Of a DNA stretch of 64,000 nt, positions 35,750-46,775 are shown in pieces. The notes under the pieces are model-generated. The model saw nothing but the letters and a program-made list of their open reading frames with translations. It did no database searches and was not told where the DNA came from. Origin of the DNA: Acanthosepion lycidas (taxonomy: Eukaryota > Mollusca > Cephalopoda > Sepiida > Sepiidae); assembly GCA_963932145.1 (NCBI GenBank), contig OZ010603.1, positions 81,700,755 through 81,764,754 of the forward strand, in the 5' to 3' direction. Each line of letters begins with the position of its first letter. Positions within the stretch are counted from its first letter, which is position 1. A program made the position numbers and the translations under genes.

Positions 35750-36780
35750 TAGAATTTTCTAAAAAATATGCCCCCCCTGCCATGAATCGATTGTCTGCAG
35801 CATTGATGCTTCAGTGTTTCTTCAGTTTTCGCATTCATTTAGAAAAAATTGTAATAATTAAAATATTCTTTAATCCTAATAATAACTAATATTTTACTAA
35901 AAAAATTCTAAAGCATTTAACAATTATTTTAAAATATTTAATATTCAGTCATTTCTACCACATTATGAATAGTTTTTCTATTTTATTCAATACAAAAATT
36001 GCAAAAGTCTCCATGTTGAAAACTATTCACAATTAAATTAAAATGAGAAAAATAAATTCAAATGTGACTGAAATGAAGTATAAAAATAATTAAATTATAT
36101 ATTAGATTTAAAATTAAATAAAAAATTGTATTTTGAACAGTTTTTTTAAAAAAGAGAATAAACTTAAAAAAGTCAAATAAAAACCTACTAACAAAAACAT
36201 TTTTTATGAAACAATAGTTAAGTAAAAATAATTTGAAACGAAATTTGGAACTAACACGCAAATTAAAAAATATGAACTGAAAGTAAAATTTATTTTTTAG
36301 TAGAATTATATTGGCGTTCATCTCTCTAGCTTCTTTCTTAAACTAAAAACTAAAAAAAAAAACTAATTGAAGTATGACCCGCACTAAAATAAATAAAGAT
36401 TATAAATATATTTAGTGAAATCCGAATTTAAAAAAGTAAACTTTCTTTAAAATTTTGAAGGGATTATTTGCAAAACCTTTTGAGCCGTAAACGCCATGAA
36501 ACACAGTAATTAATAATGAAATTAAAGAATTGCCCAGCTGAAAAAGTTTATAGATTTTTTTTAATAAGTAGAGGACAACACTTAAAACACGTAACTTTTT
36601 AATTATAATGTCATATATAGACTACCATACATAAAAAATGGCAATGCTTATACACACAGACAAAAAAAAATCAAATGCATATTAACTATAAGTAAGACGA
36701 TTCTTCACTTAGAAAAATCGTAAAGAAATACACAATTATTTATTTATTGATTATAAAAAATTTAAAACCGATAACATCAT
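35750..36780. other. AT-rich DNA, old repeat
   Basis: Contains the inverted match to 6370-6480 (36350-36430). No gene. Confidence 0.55.
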
Positions 36781-36840
36781 CGTCAAAAATAATAATTATC
36801 TTGCAAGATCCAGGCAATATTATTTAGGAATTTACATGTC

Positions 36841-37145
36841 TCTTATGGAGCTGTGTTCCTGACCATTCAATATTTGTAAATAATTATATTGGATATACTA
36901 CAGCATGTTTAACAAGAAGACTGACGTTACATCTGTCTGACCATAGCTCAATTTAATCTCATTTAAATACACACGGAGCTGCTAAACTCTATCTATAATA
37001 TCATCGTCGATAATACATTTATAAAATCCTCATCCACATGTGCAAAAAGGCTAAGAATAATAGAAACATCATTAAAAAAAAGTCAACACTGAATAATATC
37101 AACTATGAACACGGCCACAATGAACTGACCGTATTTGGAAAATAA
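36841..37145 (+). pseudogene. Penelope-like element, GIY-YIG endonuclease domain
   Basis: CSXPFNICK leads into NNYIGYTTACLTRRLTLHLS, DHSSI, a stop, SHLNTHGAAKL. After a frame change come YNIIVDNTFIKSSSTCAKRL and RIIETSLKK, then back in the first frame STLNNINYEHGHNELTVFGK and TAA at 37143. This is the PLE endonuclease order: YIG with R on the next helix, His near HLNTHG, and catalytic Glu in RIIET. Frameshifts and stops make it inactive. The RT domain is not visible upstream. Confidence 0.82.
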
Positions 37146-37370
37146 AACATTTATATACCTCTAGATACATACATAAAACATTCTATATATTCAGTTAAAA
37201 GTAAAATAAAATTCATCCTTGATAATTGCTTGATAATGGCTTATAGCCGAGAGCGCGTTGAAAATATTCGGTCAAAATAAAAAACAAAAAAACAAATGAG
37301 AAATTTATAAAAAACCACTGCATATTGTCTGTCGTTTTCAACGAAACTTGCATATATATATATATATATA
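37146..37370 (+). mobile_element. Penelope-like element 3' end
   Basis: Downstream of the stop, TTGATAATGGCTTATAGCCG (37221-37240) has a GGC-TTATA-GCC stem between TTGATAA and GAGAGCGCGTTG, a degenerate hammerhead layout. The piece ends AACGAAACTTGCATATATAT in an AT run; AATGAAACTTGCACATATAT at 51069 is a matching end. Confidence 0.5.
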
Positions 37371-37408
37371 TAGTAATTCATCAAGCCCAGAATAATTTTC
37401 AATAGAAT

Positions 37409-37452
37409 GCACTGTACAGACATTTCGTCCTATTTGGGACGCAATGCGCATC
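37409..37452 (-). ncRNA. Hammerhead relic, unit 1 (core strand deleted)
   Basis: Stem II GTCCCAAATAGGAC (37427-37440) is perfect and is followed by GAAAT. The stem I 3' strand CAGTGC (37409-37414) is kept. The CTGATGA strand is missing: GCATTGC runs straight into stem II. Confidence 0.75.
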
Positions 37453-37763
37453 CACTAACGTGAATCGAACCCGGACTGTTTCACTACATGGCAAAGTACA
37501 AAAAAAAAACTGTACCACGGGCCTCGGTGACGGAGAAGACACACACTAGAGACAATATAGCACCTCTACTCACTCAGTCCCACAGAGATACTTATCCGGG
37601 TATGCGGATAAGCTCGGAAGTGGCATGTCTCCATTTTGACACTTAACCACTGGCATTAGTTGGATCAAACAACTATATACAAATGAAGAAATTTGAGGGG
37701 ATTTAGAGCAATCATATATAGTAATTCACCGAGCCCAGAAGAATCGTCAACAGAATGCAGAAA

Positions 37764-37811
37764 GCACTGGACGTCCGTTTCGTCTTATTTGGGACTCATC
37801 TCATACTGAGA
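37764..37811 (-). ncRNA. Hammerhead relic, unit 2 (C3/U4 mutated)
   Basis: GAGATGA replaces CTGATGA, then stem II GTCCCAAATAAGAC, intact CGAAAC, loop GGAC, cleavage triplet GTC and stem I strand CAGTGC (37764-37769). Changes at C3 and U4 should abolish cleavage. Confidence 0.78.
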
Positions 37812-38101
37812 ATCGAACCCGGACCGTTACGATACAACGTAAACTGTACCACAGGACTCAGTGACGAAGAAGACACAAGCTAGACTCGATATAGCGTGCT
37901 ACTTACTCAGTTCCGCAACGATACTCATCCAAGTATTCAGATAACCTCAGGACAGTGCCCCAAGAGCCACAACTGCTTTTTGACCCTTAGGCGCTCTATC
38001 GCAGAGCATAAGCTGGGTCTAGCAAGGTATACAAGTAATTAATTTTGGGGATTTAGGCTGATAGCAATAAGTCGAGAAGAATCCTCAACAGAATGCAGAA
38101 A

Positions 38102-38147
38102 GCACAGGACGTCCGTTTGGTCCTATCTGGGACTCATCAGCAGTGCG
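38102..38147 (-). ncRNA. Hammerhead, unit 3 (G12 to C only)
   Basis: Stem I GCACTG (38141-38146) pairs with CTGTGC (38102-38107), five of six pairs. CTGATGA is perfect, stem II is GTCC with GGAC around a CAGATA loop, then CAAAC where GAAAC is expected, loop GGAC and triplet GTC (38108-38110). Predicted cleavage lies between 38108 and 38107. The only core departure is G12 to C, the general-base position, so this copy is probably inactive. Confidence 0.85.
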
Positions 38148-38379
38148 CATCCACTATCGAGAATCGAACCCGGACCGTTTCGATAGAATGCAAACGTGAT
38201 ATAAACTGTGCCGCGGTGACGAAAAACACACCAAACTAGAGTCGATATAGCGCCTCTACTCACTCAGCTCCGCAGTGATACACATCCAAGTATACGAATA
38301 ACCTCGGAAGAGTGCCCCAAGATCACTATATATATATATATATATATATAATTATTTATTTAAAAATATGATTCCAACT

Positions 38380-38673
38380 CGCTACATAAGAGGTCTCATG
38401 TTTGAAAACAAGAGCCGAAAACTTCAAAATAATATTTGAATTAACTTGAGTTAAAGTAGGCTCCGTTCCATCTTCAAGCGAAATTTTTCCCAAAAAAAAT
38501 TCGCTTGAAGATGAAAGTCACGAGACCGGAAACGCGTGTAGCAAAATTATGCAAAATAAAGCATTATATATCTTTTAACAAAAATCCAAATTAGAACCAA
38601 AAACCTTTGTGGTTTGTCTCTTATTTTTATTATACACACTTTTCTCTCGTTGGAACAACTATAACCTCTTCCT

Positions 38674-38700
<27 letters not shown>
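38380..38700 (+). mobile_element. Penelope-type terminal repeat (pLTR-like) fragment
   Basis: The piece GAAACGCGTGTAGCAAAATT to TCTCTCGTTGGAACAACTAT is the reverse complement of 51135-51310 over ~190 bp. It starts with a hairpin (TCTTCAAGCGAAATTTTTCC and its mirror, 38471-38511) and ends in an AT run. The association with Penelope-type elements is inferred from the hammerhead and AT context. Confidence 0.6.
38500..38552 (+). ncRNA. Hammerhead-like motif, diverged copy
   Basis: TTGAAGA in place of CTGAAGA, a stem II side GTC-ACGA-GAC, then CGGAAAC, loop GCGT, triplet GTA. Stem I and the stem II base are eroded compared with 51269-51313. Confidence 0.4.
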
Positions 38701-38708
<8 letters not shown>

Positions 38709-38739
38709 TATGCAAACTTTGGTAATCCGTATGGGTAGA

Positions 38740-38970
<231 letters not shown>

Positions 38971-39004
38971 ATGTGTGTATGTTTGCTTCTCTGAGAAATT
39001 TCTT

Positions 39005-39100
39005 AAAAAATATGCATCTTCGACAGGAATCGAATCTGAAACCCCAATGGGAATTGTCATTTGATCTGTTGTGCTCGTAACCACTTAACCATAAAGAAGC
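39005..39100 (-). mobile_element. tRNA-derived SINE head, third type, antisense
   Basis: The minus strand has TATGGTTAAGTGGTTACGAG (A box) and CAGATTCGATTCCTGTCGAA (B box) with a ~30-nt longer spacing than a real tRNA, which argues for a SINE. Confidence 0.65.
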
Positions 39101-39840
39101 TTCAGGTTGACAAAGTCCGAATTACTGTTAATAAACAACAAATCTTCGACGAACTTTTCCGAATGATCATATCTACTCGCGAAATGTACCTTAACGTAAA
39201 CAATGACAACATATTATGAAAAAGATTAAGTCCGACAATTATTATTTAAGTTGCCAATCAGATCAAATGATGGTCCCAATTGGGTTACAAGTTCAATACC
39301 TGTGTTTAGTACTCGGTGTGGTGCAGTTGCAGCTCAGTTGCCGCAGGGATCAGACGCCAGCAAACTGTCCATTTTTCGAATGCCGAGGTAACTAACGCAG
39401 CGTTAAAACAATAATAAAATGGTCTTATGTATATATGACAATTATTTTATTCTATTTTATATACATGGATGGCTAACCATTCGTATCCGAGTACGCGCGT
39501 CTAGGAGGGCGGATAGACAATCTCTCTGGAAGACTCCGACTCAGGCACAATTGTGTTAGTTCAACACCCACAGAACCCACCTGTAGTTTATACTGCAACT
39601 ATGCCGAGCAGACATTAGTTACAGTTTTGGGGAGAGAGCGTGTTATCTAGCATGATCAACAATCTGAACAACGCCAGCACACTCAAAACCTTAGTCACCA
39701 GGGATTCCATCTAACCAATTTCATTCGCAAGGCTTGGGTTAACAAGTGGTATGATTTTTCAGGCACTTTCCAAATGTGGCGTACGCTGGAATCGCCTCCT
39801 CCTGACTGATAATATAAAGAAGCTACCTTCCCGAAAAATT
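39101..39840. other. Unassigned DNA
   Basis: A short piece AAGTCCGACAATTATTATTT (39230) echoes the 33989 hairpin arm. Otherwise nothing recognised. Confidence 0.4.
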
Positions 39841-39842
39841 GA

Positions 39843-39906
39843 CCATAGTGACATTCGAATCCGGCTCACACAGGGAAAACGAACATTTAACTACTATGCC
39901 ACGTAC
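39843..39906 (-). mobile_element. tRNA-like SINE head, antisense
   Basis: Minus strand: TGGCATAGTAGTTAAATGTT (A box) and GAGCCGGATTCGAATGTC (B box). It abuts the ATCT array on its left end as drawn, the usual place for a SINE promoter end. Confidence 0.6.
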
Positions 39907-39946
39907 TATCTATCTATCTATCTATCTATCTACTGATGTTAGTATG

Positions 39947-40002
<56 letters not shown>

Positions 40003-40375
40003 AACTATCAATCGATCTATCTATCTATCTACTGATGTTAGTATCTATCTACCTATCTATCTATCTACTGATGTTAGTATCTATCTATCTACTGTTGTTA
40101 GTATCTATCTATCTATCTATCTATCTACTGATGTTAGTATCTATCTATCTAAACCTGTTACCTATCTATCTCAGTCTGTTTATATCTCTATATTTCCATA
40201 TATATTTCATTACCATTTTGTCTCACCTAGTTTGTTTATATCTATCTATCTATCTATCTACCTATCTATCTCGGTCTATTCTTCTATCTATCTATCTATC
40301 TATCTGTCTCGGTCAATTCTTCTATCTATCTATCTATCTATCTGAGACTGTTCCTATCCATTTATCTTATTTTCA
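39906..40375. repeat. ATCT arrays with ACTGATGTTAGTATC spacers
   Basis: ATCT runs separated by CTGATGTTAGT or TCTGTTTATATC spacers. The poly-YLSI frames are artefacts. Confidence 0.95.
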
Positions 40376-41467
40376 TATTTACTGATTTTCGTCTAATATT
40401 CATTCAAAGAAAAACTATGTAAATAATAAGAATAATTTGTCCGTATGACAATTGCTTCTTTATTCATATCCCTAATGTTTGTGTTTGTCATGCGTTTGTA
40501 TATATATGTATATTTAAACCTAAACATATTTAAAAGAAATAAAAGAAAATCAGTGAATAAAAAATTAGCTCCCTTTTGTCAACATTTGTTTTTCCAACAT
40601 TCGGGGTATCCGTTCCAATTTCTCTATAGTGTAGAATATTTTCTCTTGAAATTGTCTGCAGCTACCTTCTCACTTTGCGAAACCAATTTAAATTCTTTGT
40701 TCCAGGCTATCTTCGTCTTTGCCGAAAAGATTCTAGCATCCATATGCATGAGCTCGGTGCTTATATCTGGGAAAATCTTCCAATGTCAAAATTATAAATT
40801 TACATTTTTTTGAATTTTGACGTAAACTTTTAGTCAAAATTACGAATTTCCTGTTTTCCCGTCATCAATCAACGCCATTTTCCGACATCTGTTGTCAAGC
40901 GATAAGAAAATTATTTAAACATTTTTTTAAAAAATTAAAAGAAAAAATATCTTGTTAATACAGAAACTATTAATTTGCTGAATAATAAACAAGATTAAAC
41001 CAAAATTACTTACATTTTATTCTTTAAAAACAGTGAAAAATAACTTTTTTTGCGAGGGGGTCTCATTTTCTTATGCAGCCGTTAAAGTAGCAAGTAGTTT
41101 GTAGAGTTGTTGACAGACAAACAGTAAGTGACAATTGCGTTGGAATGTGTCATGAAAAAAATAAATGATTTCCTCTCTTTCTCTCCTGCTGTCGTAGCGA
41201 CGGGCACAGTCTCCACTTCTGAGAGTGAAAAACTGCCCTCCTTCTCATTTCAGCCCTTTACATAGAGCTTGGTAACTCACCTATGCAAAACACCAACAAG
41301 CCAGCTCCCAATCACAGTTACCGCGCCTGCCCACCTCCACTCGCTTTGGGGGTGTCAAGTTGACCGACCAACTCATTACGATATATTAAGGTAGGCCGTA
41401 TCTGACAAAATATTAGCGACTGCAAGGCCTGGATCTAAGTCCCCCTTCGCCCCTGGGCCCTACATAT
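40376..41467. other. Unassigned DNA
   Basis: A 122-codon plus frame (40445-40813) and its antisense both lack known domains. 41160-41400 is GC-richer and non-coding. Nothing named. Confidence 0.4.
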
Positions 41468-41695
41468 TATTGTTTTCTGTGTGCTTCACGATTTGAGCGA
41501 TCATGGCTCTCCAAAACTTACTGTCCTTTGTTGCACTAAGCAACATTTATCTCTTTACAATTTCTTTTAGTTTCCACTCTGCCCTCCTTTTATACAAGCG
41601 CATTAAGTGAATTTCTAGGGTTTTTTCTCTGCCTTAACTTCATTCGATATGTCCTGTGAGTGTTAAATTCTCCTAGCCCGCTTTCCTCATCAAAA
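41468..41695 (-). pseudogene. RTE-type LINE C-terminal remnant
   Basis: The minus strand across frames gives EFNTHRTYRMKL, YLMRLYKRRAEWKLKEI, and LLSATKDSKFWRAMIAQIVK. The last piece aligns residue for residue with LLSATRFRGKWRAVIAYVLK at 60870-60930. Confidence 0.75.
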
Positions 41696-41829
41696 AATAA
41701 ATAAAACAGACACACATGATCACTCTGATCTAATATTTCTAACAGATTTACCATGCATATTTTTTTAAAATTCGATATAATTGTATACTTCATGTTCCTT
41801 CCGGATTTGAATAATCATGGCTGTCTACA

Positions 41830-43660
41830 ATTTTGTCTGTATGGGTTATATTTAGTGTAGTCTTCCAGTTTTTCATACTCTCCATTATTAATTTGACATT
41901 TGTAGGGCATACTCTGTATATTTTTAGGCTCTTCTTTATCCATTAGTGTGTAACACTTTCGAACGCCGTTCTGTAGTCGATCCATGTTATCGATCAGAAT
42001 CTTTTCCTTGTTCTCACCCCTTCTACTATTGTTTCATTGATAATTATTTACGACTTACACCCATAACTTCCTCTTTTACATCCCTTCTGTTTTGCTGGGA
42101 GTAAACTGTTTTTCTCGGTTATGATAGAATTAACGATATGTACATTGTTGGTAGGCAGGTGATGGGTTTATAGTTCTTTGGGTTCTGCGTCTCTTCTCTT
42201 TTGGGAAGTAGGTATGTTACTTGTCACGTGATCCATTTGGCGCATATTTCTGGCTTTATATTTATATCATTGCATGCCCGTGCGAGGTCTTGTTGGATGC
42301 TAGATAGGTTTTTTAATCCAAAAGTTGGCTATTCAGTCTATTCCCGTTGCTTTCCAGTTTTGGGTTTTGCAGATGGCAGCGGTTGTTTTTGTAATATTGA
42401 TATCCATTCATTTTTGGCACTGTATATGTGTGTGATGTTCACGTTGTTGCTTGATCTAAGTAGCTCTTTCATTGTGCATTTTGCAGTGTTCCCACATCTT
42501 ACACCAGAACTCGTCGACTTTCTGTATATTAGGTAGGTTATTTACCTCTATCTTATTTTCCCAGTTCTTGATATAGATTCTTGACATCTTCTTTGAATAT
42601 CTTCTTTTGACAGAAGAATCATAACACCTTATTCACTGCGCCTTTATTGTTTCAGCTTCTTTTTAAATTTTGGTATGTCAGTCGTATTCATTATGTGAAA
42701 GCTTCTTTTCACTTGTCTCCTTTTTCTTTCTTTCATTTTGAAGCCCTTGTCTACTTCACTTAGAAGTGACAATTGTTCTCGTAGTTTATTTATTTCGGTT
42801 TCTATTTTTCCTTCTCATACTGACATTTTTCGTTATCGTATACGTTTTGCTTTTACTTTTTCACCTATTGTTTCTGCAATCGTTGCCGAGGCCGCATTAT
42901 ATAAGATGATTAATTCCTATCAAGTTCATCGATCTTTCTATTTCGTCCCTTATTTTTTCCAATTGCTTGGTTAGCGAGGTTGATGCTTTCCTTCACTTGA
43001 GGGTTCTTTCTTACTTTTGGAATTTTTGGCCTTTCCTCGAAAGACATTTCCTTGACAGTCTCCCATTATATCGGATGTTTTTTTTTGTCATCTCTGTTTC
43101 TCTCTTATATTCGATATTATCATCCTCTATATGCTTGTGTCTCTCAGTGTGATTATTACAACTGGTTTCTATTTGTTCCTCTGCATATGTCTCCTGTGGA
43201 TTGTTGGCATTTAGCCCCTTCATGTTAACGTTTAATCTAATTTTGTTTTTTTCCTCTGATGCTTTCGAGTTCTATGTAAGGTATTTTTTTCTTGATGATG
43301 TCACGCCTGAAATTAGCTAGTTTGTTAGTATCGATGTTCAGTCTATTTGAAGGATGATTATACGCGGCTTCGGTCGTTGCTGTCGTTGCCAGATTAATTG
43401 TAGCAGCGTAAAATGCTATCATTACTTCAATATACACTACCTTAGACCATTTGTTTATTGTTCTTTTTGTGGGATTTTCTTTTAATGAATATAGAGGGCA
43501 TCGTTGACTATCCTCGGTGTAGTTTTCCTGTAATTCTCGTTGGGTAGAGTTTGTTCCAGTTTTTATCAGAGTCTGGTTGCTCACTGGAGATCGTGGTCCT
43601 TATTGACCCTCGTGACGACCGATATGATTTTGCAATATTTGTCGTTGTCAGCATTATAGC
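41830..43660 (-). mobile_element. R4/Dong-like LINE, N-terminal and RT region, antisense
   Basis: The minus strand from 43600 reads MSNQTLIKTGTNSTQREL and LANFRRDIIKKKIPYIELES, a Lys-rich linker (43011-43223), IQKVDEFWCKMWEHCKMHNE near 42500, then PITCLPTMYIS, SLLPAKQKGCKRGSYGCK and ITWIDYRTAFESV (RT motifs) around 42150-41960. It matches the same LINE type whose 3' end lies at 14496 and 21191. Stops and frameshifts are frequent. Confidence 0.75.
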
Positions 43661-44104
43661 TAGTTCGTAATTACCCATATATGGGGGCTGTTTGGAGTCG
43701 CCAGAGCATATACATACCTTGGTGGGCCAGTACGTTCAGGTGAAATAAGCCGCATCCTGCTATTTTATTTTACTATTTATATTATTAAAAATAACGGTAA
43801 AATCTTACTTTATATGCGTTTGGATCCAAAGGAGACACGACGTGATTCACGAGACTCCGACATCAATTTCAACAGAATTTTCTTTGACTCTTTCTCTCTT
43901 ATGTTTAATAATTTGAAACTATATTCATATCTCCCTAATCCTGTTATTACTTGTTATTATTATAATTACATGTTATTATTATTTTTCTTCTTCACCGTAT
44001 TCTTCTTTACAAAATTCATGTTCTTCTTTTTGTCAGCTATCTTCATCAGCAACATCATAATTACTTTTATCCTCTTGCTCCAGATCATCTTATTTCTTGC
44101 CTCA
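43661..44104. other. Unassigned DNA
   Basis: One 101-codon frame (43814-44119) is low complexity at its end. Not recognised. Confidence 0.4.
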
Positions 44105-44139
44105 CTCTTATCTATATAATAATAATAATAATAATAATA

Positions 44140-44177
<38 letters not shown>

Positions 44178-44740
44178 CGCCACTCCTCCTCTTTTTCTTC
44201 TTAGCTACCATCGTCTTCTTCTACATCTCCGTCTCACTAGTATTGTTGTTGTTGTTATTATTATTATTATTATTAGACTCCTTGTTGTTGTCGCTATTCT
44301 TCTTCTTCTTCTTCTGATTATTATTATTATTATTATTATTATTATTGTCGTTTTCTTTGCTGTCTTCTTGGCTACCTTTGTCTTGTACATCTTTTTCTTC
44401 TCACTAATATTATTATTATTGTCCTTCTTCGACGTCTTCTTGGCTATCTTCCGCTTCTCCTTCTACATCTCTTCTTCTATTATTATTATTATATTTTCCT
44501 TTTCGCCGTCTTCTTTCCAACATTCTTCTTCTTCTTTCTCTTCTTCTTCTTATTCTTCTTCTTCAATTATTATTATTATTATTATATTTTCCTTCTTCGC
44601 CGTCTCCTTACCAACATTCTTCTTCTTCTTTCTCTTCTTCTTCTTCTTCTTCTTCTTCTTCTTCTTCAATTATTATTATTATTATTATATTTTCCTTCTT
44701 CGCCGTCTTTTTAGCAACATTCTTCTTCTTTTCCTCTTCA

Positions 44741-44783
<43 letters not shown>

Positions 44784-44860
44784 TTTCCTTCTTCGCCGTC
44801 TCCTTAGCAACATTCTTCTTCTTCTTCTTCTTCTTCTTCTTCTTCTTTCAGATCATCTTA
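44105..44860. repeat. AAT/ATT and TTC compound minisatellite, inverted family member
   Basis: AAT run (44119-44139), ATT runs, and four to five ~100-bp units with TTTCCTTCTTCGCCGTCT and TAGCAACATTCTTCTTCTT. Reverse-complemented these are the AGACGGCGAAGAAGGA and GTAGCCAAGAAG blocks of 1-896. Confidence 0.88.
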
Positions 44861-44910
44861 TTTCTTGCCTCACTCTTAAATATATATAATAACAAGAGTC
44901 TGTTTTTGTA

Positions 44911-44990
44911 TTAGGTTGGTGCAAAAATAATGTCGTTTTCTCACATATGTTATTATGTGAGAAAACGATATTATTTTTGCGCCAACCTAA
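44911..44990. mobile_element. Short mariner MITE (TCACATATG loop), copy 6
   Basis: 80 bp, TTAGGTTGGTGCAAAAATAA to TTTTTGCGCCAACCTAA, TA on both sides. Confidence 0.95.
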
Positions 44991-45057
44991 TATATCTGTA
45001 CCTAATGAAACGAGACGCCACCTTTTAGACAGACATATTGAAAGAAGAAGAGACACA

Positions 45058-45245
45058 GTCGTGTAATGGATAGCGGCTCGAATTGAGAAAAGTCAGAGAG
45101 CCGAGTTCGAATTCCAGTCGGATCCATTATATTCACTTAAGTGTGAATAACCTTGAGAAAGGTATGGATCAACTTCTTCTTCCATCAACTATGGGTAAAT
45201 AGCAGGGCAGACTGGATTCTATAACCTTGGGTGGCAACCGGTCTA
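45058..45245 (+). mobile_element. tRNA-Arg-like SINE, sense copy
   Basis: GTGTAATGGATAGCGGCTCG (A box region), GAGCCGAGTTCGAATTCC (B box), TTCACTTAAGTGTGAATAAC, ACTATGGGTAAATAGCAG and GGCAACCGGTCTA. It runs into a TG array (45250-45302). Confidence 0.85.
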
Positions 45246-45484
45246 TATATATGTGTATATGTGTGTGTGTGTGTGTGTGCGCTCGCGCGCGTGTGTGTGT
45301 GTTTTGGGTGATTTTTCAATACTGCATACCTATTTTTTATCCCTAATATTGTACTGGTTATACAATCATATCAATAATAAACATATCAATCTCTGAAATG
45401 TTCAAACTGTTGTCTCCCCTTCATTTATGAATTTAGTTATTATTTATTAAATAATTATAATTACTATATTAAAATAAACTGTAG

Positions 45485-46405
45485 TAACCTAGAAAAGGTT
45501 ACTCAATGAAGAATATCCAAAACTGAGATAGGAAATGAAATGATAATATTTATAACGTCAACAAAGTATATTACTCGCCAGCATGAAGTAGGTAAACAAC
45601 TGCCAGTGCTGGACTACTTATATAGCATGTTACCCTCATTTCTTAGGTCGGTGCAAAAATAATGTCGTTTTCTCACATAGTAACATATGTTAAAAAACGA
45701 AAATATTTTTGCACCAACCTAATACAATGGCGTCCACCCTATTTATAATGATTGGGACATACCCATTAGTGATCTTAGTTATCGTATAAAATAGTTACAT
45801 TTGTCATTAGTGTACATTTGTACATTGTTGGATATAAAAAACGCAAGGTCGCTCACCGTATAACACACCCACTCCTTCACAATTCTTTTTTGGTTGCTAC
45901 GAAAATATTGTCTTCCGGGTTAATGTTTAAACCAATTCCTTTCGTTTATGGATGTATTTTTAGTTTATGACCGGTTAATGATGGGTGTGTATCAAGGTAT
46001 ATTTAGGAATGGGGATACAGACAGGAGCGACGAACTTCGCCGGTTATTTACGATAATTCCTTTTACATAACCGATAATAATAACAACAGCAGTAATTATA
46101 ATAGTAATACTACTAGTAATAATAATAATGTACCCTAGAAAGGTTTTTTAATGAATGAGGAATAACCAAAAATGGTAATTATTATAACATCAACAAAATA
46201 AAATACTCGCCAGCGGCGTGAAGTAGGTAAACCACTGCTAGTAGAGGAAAACTTAGACAGCATATTACCCCACTTGCAATAATGTCCAATGTATTTATGA
46301 GGATTAGGACATACCCATTCGTGTTCATATGTACGGTATATAACAATAGATAATGAAGAGACTGAGATAGAGAGATATGTAGTTAGACAGATAACGAAAA
46401 CAAGG

Positions 46406-46438
<33 letters not shown>

Positions 46439-46501
46439 TAAACAAACTGGGTGAGACAAAATGGTAATGAGATATGGAAATAGAGAGATATAAACAGACT
46501 G

Positions 46502-46553
<52 letters not shown>

Positions 46554-46775
46554 TTTGTAACCTAGAAAGGATTAGTGAATGACGTATAACCAAAACGGAG
46601 GTTGGAGATGAAATGTTAACTTTTATAACATCAACAAAAGAAAATACTCGCCAGCGACGTAAAGTAGGTAAACCACTGCTATTGCCGAACTACTTATACG
46701 CCATATTACCCCCACTTATAATAGTGTCCAACGTATTTATGAGGATTAGGATATTCCCGTTCATATGTACGGTAT
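45485..46775 (+). repeat. Three ~210-bp direct repeats, possible solo LTRs
   Basis: Copies at about 45484-45800 (interrupted by a MITE), 46129-46345 and 46556-46770 share CCTAGAAAGG, ATAACATCAACAAA, TACTCGCCAGC and TATTTATGAGGATTAGGA. The last two start TG and end ACGGTATATAACA, so they run TG to CA like LTRs. No target-site duplication or internal region is obvious. GATA arrays lie between copies. Confidence 0.6.
45643..45722. mobile_element. Short mariner MITE, copy 7, inside the first ~210-bp repeat
   Basis: TTAGGTCGGTGCAAAAATAA to TTTTTGCACCAACCTAA, 80 bp. The flanks rejoin as the sequence that is continuous in the other two repeat copies. Confidence 0.94.

Larger units (their letters stand above)
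37371..38326 (-). mobile_element. Retrozyme/SM-alpha-like tandem array, three units
   Basis: Three head-to-tail units (about 37371, 37719, 38061; spacing of the core 355 and 338 bp). Read on the minus strand each has, in order, AGTGAGTAG(A)GGCGCTATAT-type sequence, a tRNA-like segment with an A-box-like TGGTACAGTTTA, a B box GGTTCGATTC (37462-37471, 37810-37819, 38161-38170), a hammerhead, and a conserved CTGCATTCTGTTGA tail. A Pol III-type promoter ahead of a type I hammerhead in ~340-bp tandem units is the plan of schistosome SM-alpha and metazoan retrozymes. No protein is encoded. Confidence 0.8.

Noticed and set aside
42201..43152. Plus-strand frames at 42201-42536, 42738-42974 and 42967-43152
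   Set aside because: Antisense shadows of the R4-like LINE on the minus strand.
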